From NCBI RefSeq assembly GCF_004785665.1, contig NZ_SRPJ01000002.1, forward strand, positions 186,001 to 250,000: a DNA stretch of 64,000 nt, in the 5' to 3' direction. The position numbers and the translations under genes are program-made. Positions 57,119 through 64,000 of this stretch are shown here, piece by piece (within the stretch, counting starts at the first letter, position 1; each line of letters opens with the position of its first letter). The stretch is from Staphylococcus pragensis (GTDB taxonomy: Bacteria; Bacillota; Bacilli; Staphylococcales; Staphylococcaceae). The notes under the pieces are model-generated. The model was not told the origin of the DNA. It made no database searches and was given only the letters and a program-made list of their open reading frames with translations.

Positions 57119-58018
57119 ATGAGATCACATATGGTAAATAGAATTATGAATAAGTATTTGTTACACAACCGCTCAATATTATTTGATAATCAAGCTGCAT
57201 TTGATCAATTTATGGATAGACGTAAAGATGCCAATCAAGCGAAACATAAACAACCTTCAACATTAAATGTTAAAGCGAATCTTGATAAACTTTCTTTAGG
57301 AGAAATGCAGGTATTTAGATTCAATTTCCGTCATGAAACGAAGAAGAAAATATTATATATTCACGGTGGTTATAATACATTACAACCTTCACCATTTCAT
57401 TGGAGATTTATGGATAAACTTGTATTAAATACCTTGTATGAAGTCGTACTACCTATTTATCCTAAGACGCCGGAATACCATATAGAAGATATTTTTAAAG
57501 CCATTAGTGATGTCTATGATTCTCTTTTAGAAGAAGTAGAGCCACAGAACATAGTGATTATGGGGGATGGAACTGGCGGCGCACTTGCATTAAGTTTTGT
57601 TCAACAACTTGTCGAACAACAACGCCCTGTACCTAAGAAGTTATTCTTAATTTCACCTATGTTGGATGCAACGATGACAAACCCTCAAATAACAGATAGT
57701 CTAATTAATAAAGACCGCTTTGTAAATATTGATGGATTACAACGTATTTTAAACGTATGGAGTAATGGAGATGCACTCGCAAATCCACGTATTTCGCCAT
57801 TATACGGCTCATTAAAACATTTACCACCCATTGTCATGTTCGGAGGAGGTCGCGAGATTTACTATCCAGACATTCAACAATTGGCTTATACATTAGAAGA
57901 AGCGAATCACGATATTCAATTCTTTGATTATCCTAAAATGTTTCATGATTTCCCGTTATATCCAATTCGTGAATCACATAAAGTCATTAAACAGATTACT
58001 AAGACAATCGATCAATAA
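57119..58018 (+). CDS. Alpha/beta hydrolase fold protein lacking the usual nucleophile Ser
   Basis: Up to 299 residues; ATG codons at 57119 and 57131 are both possible starts and no strong ribosome binding site is seen. The layout matches hormone-sensitive-lipase type esterases: an oxyanion HGGY (ILYIHGGYNTL), a nucleophile elbow, an Asp-bearing strand, and His in MFHDFPLYP near the C-terminus. But the elbow reads GDGTGGALALSF, so Gly151 stands where GDSAGG enzymes have the catalytic Ser. It may be inactive as an esterase or use another residue. Confidence 0.8.
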   Translation: MRSHMVNRIMNKYLLHNRSILFDNQAAFDQFMDRRKDANQAKHKQPSTLNVKANLDKLSLGEMQVFRFNFRHETKKKILYIHGGYNTLQPSPFHWRFMDKLVLNTLYEVVLPIYPKTPEYHIEDIFKAISDVYDSLLEEVEPQNIVIMGDGTGGALALSFVQQLVEQQRPVPKKLFLISPMLDATMTNPQITDSLINKDRFVNIDGLQRILNVWSNGDALANPRISPLYGSLKHLPPIVMFGGGREIYYPDIQQLAYTLEEANHDIQFFDYPKMFHDFPLYPIRESHKVIKQITKTIDQ

Positions 58019-58025
58019 TTACTGA

Positions 58026-58058
58026 AAAGAGGTTTCAGAATCATTCTGAAACCTCTTT
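58026..58058. terminator. Bidirectional terminator
   Basis: AAAGAGGTTTCAGAAT pairs perfectly with ATTCTGAAACCTCTTT over a single-base centre; the loop will open by a few bases. Confidence 0.88.
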
Positions 58059-58451
58059 AATCATAGTCTCTACTTGTGAGATGATGTAGCTTTGTCCCAT
58101 GTAGTGGTAATGCTGGTCTAATACTTCTTCAAGTTTAGTGTGTGATTCATTTGTATGCTGCATCACTTCTGATAAATTAATTTGCTTATCCTTAACGCGT
58201 GTTTGATAATCACGAAACTGTTTAACTAGTGTATGTGCTTCTTCGTTATCATCGATTATTCTTTGTACTGCTTCAATAGCCTGTTTTTGGCCTTGATAAT
58301 AACTAATGTTAAACGCGCGTTTCATTAATTCTTGACTTGGTCCGTTTATAAATAATTGCTTGGACTGATTTATTTCGATTAACTGCACTTTTAAATCATC
58401 ATACAAATCATATACTTTTATTGTGATTGAATCTCTTAACGTTTGCGTCAT
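58041..58451 (-). CDS. Conserved helical protein of unknown function
   Basis: 136 residues, predicted almost entirely alpha-helical, soluble, with no Cys and no signal. It has heptad-like Leu/Ile spacing (e.g. LRDSITIKVYDLYDDLKVQLIE). It lies two bases after the thioesterase gene on the same strand, so the two are very likely cotranscribed. Its shape resembles small YlbF/YmcA-type proteins of Bacillus, a resemblance I cannot confirm. Its 3' end overlaps the shared terminator. Confidence 0.65.
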   Translation of the reverse strand: MTQTLRDSITIKVYDLYDDLKVQLIEINQSKQLFINGPSQELMKRAFNISYYQGQKQAIEAVQRIIDDNEEAHTLVKQFRDYQTRVKDKQINLSEVMQHTNESHTKLEEVLDQHYHYMGQSYIISQVETMIKEVSE

Positions 58452-58453
58452 TT

Positions 58454-58933
58454 CTATTCATCCTTTTTTGTTGGTATACCAATTTGATGGCCCAATTGTT
58501 TCGGCCATTCGACATCTCCTTGAATGCTATAATACTCTTCAACATTCTTTTTATATTCTTCTGGAAAAGGGGCAGACCGACGTTGTTCGCCATCAATACC
58601 CATCATCATAACTTCATTAGTAGCGGCTAATACATCATCTTCTGTATATAGAGATAAAAAGAAGTGAACACGTTTATCATCATAATTATAGATGTTTACT
58701 ATAATATGAAATGCTGTATCTAAAGACATTTCAGATAAATAAGTCGTATGTTCTTCTAAAGTGAACATCGTATAATTTAACGTTTTGCGTTCTTCTAATG
58801 ATAGACCATTAGCATAATTAAATTCATTCACGGCTTCACTAAAGACGGCATTATATTCAGAATCGTGCATGTGGTTATTGTGATCGATTTGAGATTGTTC
58901 TACTTTTTTTCTAACAATAAATGGATAATTCAT
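58454..58933 (-). CDS. Acyl-CoA thioesterase, hotdog fold
   Basis: 159 residues. The 4-hydroxybenzoyl-CoA thioesterase-like motif is at the N-terminus: VEQSQIDHNNHMHDSEYNAVFSEAVNEF, with the Asp-His pair and the HM-x-Y pattern typical of this family. The central HTTYLSEMSLDTAFHIIVNIY is the usual long helix-strand unit. Relatives occur next to carnitine or betaine metabolism genes, but none is adjacent here. AAAGGACG precedes the ATG. It is followed at once by the helical protein gene. Confidence 0.8.
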   Translation of the reverse strand: MNYPFIVRKKVEQSQIDHNNHMHDSEYNAVFSEAVNEFNYANGLSLEERKTLNYTMFTLEEHTTYLSEMSLDTAFHIIVNIYNYDDKRVHFFLSLYTEDDVLAATNEVMMMGIDGEQRRSAPFPEEYKKNVEEYYSIQGDVEWPKQLGHQIGIPTKKDE

Positions 58934-59057
58934 AAATAGTTACGTCCTTTCAATTTATATTTCTAAATTCATTTTACTAAATTAAAATAACGCATACACG
59001 ACATTTAATTCATGGTAGAATGTAAGACGTATGGTTCTATAGGAGGTAACATATAAA

Positions 59058-60005
59058 ATGACGATGATAATTCGGTATCAAACTTCAAAACAGTCACTTA
59101 CCCAAGTTGATACAGTAAAAGACATTCCACAGGACGCGACGATCGTGTGGTTTGATTTTGAGAAAGCTACATCCGAAGAAAATGATTATTTAATTGAGAA
59201 TTTCAATTTTAACTATTTAGAGTTAGAAGATGCTATCAGTGGCGTGCCACGTGTTAAATACAAAGCGTATAAAGATTATCAATACATGGTATTTCATAGT
59301 ATGTATAAAGATGATTTTTCTCCTATAGCATTAAACGTCTTTGTAAATGACAAGGTATTAGTGACATATCATGATAAACATTTTGAATCTCTAAATAATG
59401 TCGCTGAAATGAACTCTAATAATCATGATCCAGATCTAGACTGTGCAGATATAGTGATACATATTTTGGACATGATGGTAGATAAATATTTTGATTTTGT
59501 TTATACAATTGAAGAGAAAGTCTATAACTTTGAGGATGCGCATGTTGATGATACGCATAGTAAAAAAGTAATGGACAATGTCTTTAAATTACGTTCAGAC
59601 TTGATTAAAATCAAACGCGTTTTATTCCCAATGCAAGAATTGGTTAATACGATTAAAACAGAAGGTAATTTAATTGTCGATAGTAAACATTCCATGTATA
59701 TTCAACATATCGATGACCATTTGATTAAACAGAATAACATTATCCGTACATCGCAAGAAATGACGAATGAGATTAGGGAGAACTTTGAATCGTATTCTTC
59801 TTTTAGAATGAATAGTATTATGCAAGTGTTGACACTTGTATCCGTTATTTTCTCGCCATTAACATTTATCGCTGGTGTATATGGAATGAACTTTGAATAT
59901 ATGCCTGAATTGAAATGGCATTATAGTTATCCTTTATGTATGCTAGTCATGTTAATCATAGCAGTGGCGTTAATTGTCTTTTTCAAAAGAAAAAAATGGT
60001 TCTAG
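59058..60005 (+). CDS. CorA-family magnesium/divalent cation transporter
   Basis: 315 residues. A large cytoplasmic N-terminal domain is followed by a long helix and two membrane segments (residues ~252-275 and ~285-308). The pore signature YGMNF is present (FIAGVYGMNFEYMPELKWHYSYP), with the acidic periplasmic loop MPEL, and the protein ends with basic FKRKKWF. AGGAGGT at 59041-59047 precedes the ATG. This is the more canonical of the two CorA paralogues in the window. Confidence 0.9.
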   Translation: MTMIIRYQTSKQSLTQVDTVKDIPQDATIVWFDFEKATSEENDYLIENFNFNYLELEDAISGVPRVKYKAYKDYQYMVFHSMYKDDFSPIALNVFVNDKVLVTYHDKHFESLNNVAEMNSNNHDPDLDCADIVIHILDMMVDKYFDFVYTIEEKVYNFEDAHVDDTHSKKVMDNVFKLRSDLIKIKRVLFPMQELVNTIKTEGNLIVDSKHSMYIQHIDDHLIKQNNIIRTSQEMTNEIRENFESYSSFRMNSIMQVLTLVSVIFSPLTFIAGVYGMNFEYMPELKWHYSYPLCMLVMLIIAVALIVFFKRKKWF

Positions 60006-60049
60006 TAGAGAGTATCAATATTATAAATTAAGCAAAGGTAGGTAGTAGC

Positions 60050-61099
60050 ATGAGCGATATGCAAAGAGAACAGAGGAAAAATGAACATGTTGAGATTGCA
60101 ATGGCACAACATGACGCGCCTCAATCGGACTTTGACCGTGTGAGGTTTGTACATCACTCGATTCCGAACATAAATGTAGATCAAATTGATTTAACAAGTC
60201 ATACATCCAACTTTGACATGAAATATCCTTTATATATTAACGCAATGACAGGTGGCAGTGATTGGACGAAGAAAATTAATGAAAAATTAGCGGTCGTTGC
60301 ACGTGAAACAGGTTTAGCGATGGCGGTTGGTTCGACACATGCGGCACTTAGAAATCCTAAAATGGCTGAATCATTTAGCATTGTGCGCCAAACTAATCCA
60401 GAAGGTCTCGTGTTTAGTAATGTCGGTGCTGATGTACCTGTAGATAAAGCAGTAGAAGCGGTGAGTTTATTAGACGCACAAGCTTTACAAATCCATGTGA
60501 ATGCACCGCAAGAACTTGTAATGCCTGAAGGTAATAGAGAATTCTCAACTTGGATTGATAATGTAGCAGCAATTGTACAACGCGTAGACGTGCCAGTCAT
60601 CATCAAAGAAGTTGGCTTCGGTATGAGTAAAGAATTATATAAAGATTTAATTGATGCAGGAGTAACGTATATTGATGTGAGTGGTAGAGGTGGTACGAAC
60701 TTTGTAACCATTGAGAACGAACGTCGCTCTAATAAAGATATGGACTATTTAGCAAATTGGGGACAATCTACTGTAGAATCTCTACTTGAAAGCGCTGCTT
60801 ACCAAGACACATTGAATGTATTTGCGAGCGGGGGTGTACGTACGCCATTAGATGCTGTTAAAAGCTTAGCATTAGGTGCGAAAGCAGTCGGTATGTCACG
60901 TCCATTCTTGAATCATGTTGAAAATGGAGGCATCACGAGCACAATTGACTATGTTGAATCATTTATTGAACATATGAAATCGATTATGACTATGTTAAAT
61001 GCTAAAGACATTAGTGAGCTTAAACATAGTAAGTTAGTATTTGATCAGAAATTAATGTCTTGGATTGAACAACGTGGACTAGATATTCATAGAGGATAA
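60050..61099 (+). CDS. fni: Isopentenyl-diphosphate delta-isomerase, type 2
   Basis: 349 residues, the length of S. aureus Fni. It is an FMN- and NADPH-dependent enzyme of the mevalonate route that interconverts IPP and DMAPP for menaquinone and wall-lipid synthesis. Characteristic segments are [20 protein letters not shown] near residue 63, [15 protein letters not shown] near 90, [13 protein letters not shown] near 182, and the phosphate/FMN-binding [16 protein letters not shown] near 210 and [30 protein letters not shown] near 262. The start has AAGGTAGG upstream. It follows the CorA gene by 44 bases. Confidence 0.95.
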   Translation: MSDMQREQRKNEHVEIAMAQHDAPQSDFDRVRFVHHSIPNINVDQIDLTSHTSNFDMKYPLYINAMTGGSDWTKKINEKLAVVARETGLAMAVGSTHAALRNPKMAESFSIVRQTNPEGLVFSNVGADVPVDKAVEAVSLLDAQALQIHVNAPQELVMPEGNREFSTWIDNVAAIVQRVDVPVIIKEVGFGMSKELYKDLIDAGVTYIDVSGRGGTNFVTIENERRSNKDMDYLANWGQSTVESLLESAAYQDTLNVFASGGVRTPLDAVKSLALGAKAVGMSRPFLNHVENGGITSTIDYVESFIEHMKSIMTMLNAKDISELKHSKLVFDQKLMSWIEQRGLDIHRG

Positions 61100-61109
61100 T
61101 GAAGTGAAA

Positions 61110-61335
61110 ATAATAAAGGGAGTGGGACAGAAATTAAATAAATTTCGTCGTCCAACCCCAGCTTGCTTTATTAGTGGAATTTCTTAATGAAATTCTCTGT
61201 GCTGGGGCCCCGCTCCCCGGCAAGGCTGACTAGATTTGAAAAAAGCTTGATTTAAGCGCATTTTCAAACCAGTCAGCTACTGCCAATATATTAGTAAAGG
61301 CTGAGACATTTTAATTTGTCTCAGCCTCTTTATTT
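61110..61335. repeat. Staphylococcal intergenic repeat element with STAR-like core
   Basis: This GC-richer block after fni starts with GGGAGTGGGACAGAAAT. It contains complementary CCCCAGC/GCTGGGG segments around a TGTGCTGGGGCCCC core that resembles the STAR consensus, and a GATTTGAAAAAAGC...TTCAAACCAGTC part. Elements of this kind are dispersed in staphylococcal genomes. It ends with a terminator (61297-61335: AAAGGCTGAGACA / TGTCTCAGCCTCTTT) that can serve fni and gltS. Confidence 0.7.
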
Positions 61336-61368
61336 ATTGTGTAGGTGTTTATTTTTCATTTTCAAGGG

Positions 61369-62580
61369 TTAACTACCAAAGATATTGATGAAGCCCATCA
61401 CGATAGGTACGCCAGCTAAATCAATAAGGAAGGCACCAACGATTGGAACCACTAGGTAAGACTTAGGTGAGCTACCGTATTTCTTAGTAATCACATCTAA
61501 ATTTGCCATAGCGTTTGGTGTCGCACCCAGACCGTGACCAATAAAACCACCGGCCATCACTGCCGCATCATAATCTTTACCTAGCACTCTAAATAGAATA
61601 AAGAAAGCAAAGAGTGAAATGAAAGCGACTTGGACTAAAACAATAATAATTAATGGTAAAGCTAATGAATAAACTTGTGTTAATTGAATACTCATTAAAG
61701 CAAGTGATAAGAATAAACCAAGTGCGACATCACCGATTTGATCATTCAGTTTCAAATCTATGATATTCCAATTAGTATATTCTGAAATATTACGTATAGC
61801 TACTGCTACAAACATAGAACCTACATACATCGGTAAACTTTGTCCAGTAAGATTAGAAAATTGATCGCCTATAAATGTACCTAGTGACATACAAAAGGCA
61901 ATAATTGTTAATTGAATAAAGAACACTTGTGTTGGTTTATATTTCTTATGTAATGTGGCATTTTCTTCAACCTTACTATAATCTTTGAATGAATCATCAC
62001 TATTTCCAGGTTTAAGGTTATAATGCTTAATCATCAATTTTACTAATGGGCCACCAATTAAACCACCAAATACTAAACCGAGCGTAGCAGCAGCTAAAGC
62101 AGCGGTTACTGCAGAATCAATATTGAAACTTTGTTCCAATGTTTGACCATAAGCCGCCGCATTGCCGTGTCCGCCTTCCATTGACATAGAACCAGCAGTT
62201 AAGCCTAATAAAGGTTTAATATGGAGTAGCTTCGCCAGTGAAATACCGATAAAGTTCTGACAAATGGCTAAAACGGCACAACAACCGAAATAAATGAGTA
62301 GCACTTTACCGCCAATTTTAAATAATTTAAATGATGCACCTAAACCAATGGTCGTAAAGAATACCATCATAAAGAAGTCTTGAATAAATTGTGCGTCGAG
62401 TGTAATTTTTAAAATATTAAAAGTATCTAAGACTGCAACTAATATTGCGAATATTAAACCACCAATCACTGGTGCTGGTATACAGACTCTTTGTAAAAAG
62501 GAAACGTGATTAACAATAAATTCGCCTAATAAATAAAGCAGACAAGCGAGACATAATGTTGTCACTGCATCTAATTCCAA
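61369..62580 (-). CDS. gltS: Sodium/glutamate symporter GltS
   Basis: 403 residues of the ESS family with about 12 membrane segments in two inverted halves. Family features are VCIPAPVIGGLIFAILVAVLD near the N-terminus, GLTAGSMSMEGGHGNAAAYGQTL (a glycine-rich hairpin, ~residues 130-155), and the mirrored GGFIGHGLGATPNAMANLDVITKKYG (~350-375). It takes up glutamate with sodium, unrelated in fold to GltT at 13533. A cre-like site lies upstream at 62622-62637. Confidence 0.92.
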   Translation of the reverse strand: MELDAVTTLCLACLLYLLGEFIVNHVSFLQRVCIPAPVIGGLIFAILVAVLDTFNILKITLDAQFIQDFFMMVFFTTIGLGASFKLFKIGGKVLLIYFGCCAVLAICQNFIGISLAKLLHIKPLLGLTAGSMSMEGGHGNAAAYGQTLEQSFNIDSAVTAALAAATLGLVFGGLIGGPLVKLMIKHYNLKPGNSDDSFKDYSKVEENATLHKKYKPTQVFFIQLTIIAFCMSLGTFIGDQFSNLTGQSLPMYVGSMFVAVAIRNISEYTNWNIIDLKLNDQIGDVALGLFLSLALMSIQLTQVYSLALPLIIIVLVQVAFISLFAFFILFRVLGKDYDAAVMAGGFIGHGLGATPNAMANLDVITKKYGSSPKSYLVVPIVGAFLIDLAGVPIVMGFINIFGS

Positions 62581-62621
62581 TTTATATTCCCCCCTTTGTT
62601 AATTTCGCACACTTATCAATA

Positions 62622-62637
62622 ATGAAAGCGCTAAAAT
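62622..62637. promoter_or_regulatory. Putative cre (CcpA site) upstream of gltS
   Basis: ATGAAAGCGCTAAAAT matches the cre consensus with one mismatch, about 45 bases upstream of the gltS start. The rest of 62581-62799 holds nothing else I can identify. Confidence 0.45.
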
Positions 62638-62799
62638 TATCCATATTAACCATTATACATACAAAAAATATATATTTCTAGAAAGCATAATATCTTTTTA
62701 GTATATATAAAGGTTTGGAGTTATTTATATAAATGGAATTAATGTAACTTATATAATAATTTAAAGATTGCTTTTACTGACGTTAAATTCAGCAGGTCG

Positions 62800-63408
62800 T
62801 TATTTCCAAGTTTCTTCTGGCATCACACATTCTGACTTACGTACGCGAGAGACATACGGATTCCCTTTGACTGTGTATCTTAAATGTTTGTGCGTCCATT
62901 CGCCTTTATTAGGAATGCCAATTCTTGCACTTTCTTCAATTTCTCGTGGATATTTTCTGTTCTTTACATCAATTGATAAACGACATTCGTTAATAGTGGA
63001 ACCATCAATTGCACGAGGAATGTTAAATGCTTTCGTCCATTTTCCAGGTCCATTCGTCACTTCATATCCATTTTTATTGCGATTCTTAATCATCGCTTCA
63101 ATACCATCTTCCGGCTCAACAGCGCGAATCAATACACCTTCAGGTACGCCTTCCGTACGTGTCACTAAGTTAATTAATAAGTGCGTGTGCATGACGTGAC
63201 CATAAATTGTGCCTCCACGTTTATACAGTGATGTCACTTTAGGCGTTTGCTTGCCTCCAAATCCATGTGCAGCTCGATCATCAAAGCCTAAGTATGCTTC
63301 AGTTTCTACAATATAACCGCTATACGTTTGATTGTTATCTTGATAAATAATCTTAACGCCTAATAATGCTTTAGCAGTTTCTGTCGTTGGTTTAGATACG
63401 AAATCCAC
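62800..63408 (-). CDS. DNA-3-methyladenine glycosylase (AAG/MPG family)
   Basis: 202 residues, the usual length. It removes alkylated or deaminated purines in base excision repair. The conserved [38 protein letters not shown] (with the catalytic Glu in VETEAY), [19 protein letters not shown] and [10 protein letters not shown] segments are all present. GAAGGAAT precedes the start. It has the minus orientation with no strong terminator, and its 3' end faces the gltS promoter region. Confidence 0.92.
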   Translation of the reverse strand: MDFVSKPTTETAKALLGVKIIYQDNNQTYSGYIVETEAYLGFDDRAAHGFGGKQTPKVTSLYKRGGTIYGHVMHTHLLINLVTRTEGVPEGVLIRAVEPEDGIEAMIKNRNKNGYEVTNGPGKWTKAFNIPRAIDGSTINECRLSIDVKNRKYPREIEESARIGIPNKGEWTHKHLRYTVKGNPYVSRVRKSECVMPEETWK

Positions 63409-63637
63409 AATTATTCCTTCTTTCTATCTTTTTGAAAATGAAAAATAAAAAATGCACTCCATCAAGATATAAGACTAGAGTGCTATGTTAATTATGTAGT
63501 AATATAGCAATTATAATTGAAGTGACAGAGAAATAACATTAATTAAAATCAAAAGCGTGACGTCACATATATTTGACAATTATTATGATAACTCGTTATG
63601 CTTTAAATAAATGGGAGTTTGAAAGAAGTGAGGGAAA

Positions 63638-63844
63638 GTGAATAACGTTAAGAAATATCGTGGAGTAAGTAAAATATCTCAATTAGAACTTGCGCGTTCA
63701 GTTGGGGTCTCACGTCAAACGATTAATATGATTGAGAACAATAAATATAATCCTTCATTGAAGTTATGTATTAATATCGCTAAGACATTAGGTGTAACAT
63801 TAGACGACTTATTCTGGGAGGGAGAAGATGACAGCGACGGATGA
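63638..63844 (+). CDS. XRE-family HTH regulator, YozG-like
   Basis: 68 residues from a GTG start, made of one Cro/CI-type helix-turn-helix (KISQLELARSVGVSRQTINMIENNKYNPSLKLCINIAKTLGVTLDDLFWEGE). Such short stand-alone XRE proteins are usually paired with a small membrane protein gene, and here the next gene overlaps it by 17 bases. That layout suggests joint expression and possible regulation of its own operon. GTGAGGG lies a few bases upstream of the start. Confidence 0.85.
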   Translation: MNNVKKYRGVSKISQLELARSVGVSRQTINMIENNKYNPSLKLCINIAKTLGVTLDDLFWEGEDDSDG

Positions 63845-64000
63845 AAGGATAGACGAACAACATCAAATAATTAAAGCTAAACATGGCATTATTAGTTTAA
63901 ACTTTCTAGGTGCGATTGTTTCTTTTGAGGCAATAAGCGATTTAGAAAGATCGTTTTTATCCCCATTATTGATTGGGAGTCTTTTCATTCTAATCGTAAT
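63828..64000 (+). CDS. Membrane protein gene cut by the window end
   Basis: The ATG at 63828 follows GGGAGGGAG inside the XRE gene. The frame is open to the window edge (57 codons): a charged start (MTATDERIDEQHQIIKAKHG) and then two hydrophobic stretches around a short EAISDLERS loop. It is probably a small polytopic membrane protein of the kind often paired with XRE regulators. The family cannot be named from this fragment. Confidence 0.7.
   Translation, partial: MTATDERIDEQHQIIKAKHGIISLNFLGAIVSFEAISDLERSFLSPLLIGSLFILIV

Noticed and set aside
60199..60711. Minus-strand open frame of 170 codons inside fni
   Set aside because: fni is clearly coding over its full length; the antisense frame has no recognisable domain and no initiation signal.

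Overview
The window is low-GC, densely packed Firmicute DNA. Gene content and order identify it as a Staphylococcus chromosome. Markers include the nirD–cobA–narGHJI–nreABC–narT block, sarZ, a 701-residue Rsp, mepRA, fepABC–tatAC, lctP, mqo, hssRS–hrtBA, tcaRAB, fni and gltS. I see no coagulase-type virulence genes, prophage, plasmid or SCC element. A coagulase-negative or other non-aureus species is plausible, but I cannot name it from the sequence alone.

Layout. 1-11.6 kb is the nitrate/nitrite respiration block: end of nirD, siroheme methyltransferase, nitrate reductase, the oxygen/nitrate sensor NreABC and the nitrate transporter NarT. 11.6-18.1 kb holds Hsp20, SarZ, GltT, small stress or membrane proteins and Rsp. 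18.1-19.0 kb has no protein gene but looks like a long structured RNA locus. 19.0-28.8 kb holds a YbgA protein, sucrose PTS ScrA, a CorA transporter, a TetR/Pip pair, the MepR/MepA efflux pair and a CopCD/YcnI copper cluster. 28.9-36.8 kb is iron: IruO-type reductase and the FepABC iron-uptake system with its own TatAC export pore, under three Fur-like boxes. 36.8-44.2 kb holds wall-polymer type glycosyltransferases, lactate permease and malate:quinone oxidoreductase. 44.2-56.1 kb is stress and drug defence: HssRS/HrtBA, TcaRAB and an EmrAB-like pump with its TetR gene. 56.1-64 kb is housekeeping, ending in an XRE regulator and a membrane gene cut by the window end.

The most striking observations are two separate perfect tandem duplications inside the nitrate respiration operon. 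NarG carries an in-frame 66-bp (22-residue) duplication. nreC carries an 8-bp duplication that shifts the frame and cuts the response regulator off before its DNA-binding domain. Removing one 8-bp copy restores an open frame of exactly 217 codons. Both lesions are of the kind that can revert by slippage. The second notable point is the gene-free interval next to rsp, at the position where S. aureus encodes the regulatory RNA SSR42; it has strong potential stems and a terminator.

Regulatory logic can be read at several promoters. A Rex-like and an NreC-like site lie before narG, a perfect Rex box sits just after the lctP promoter, and MepR palindromes precede both mepR and mepA. The HssR direct repeat lies before hrtB, Fur-like boxes lie at iruO, fepA and tatA, and two candidate operators lie at scrA.
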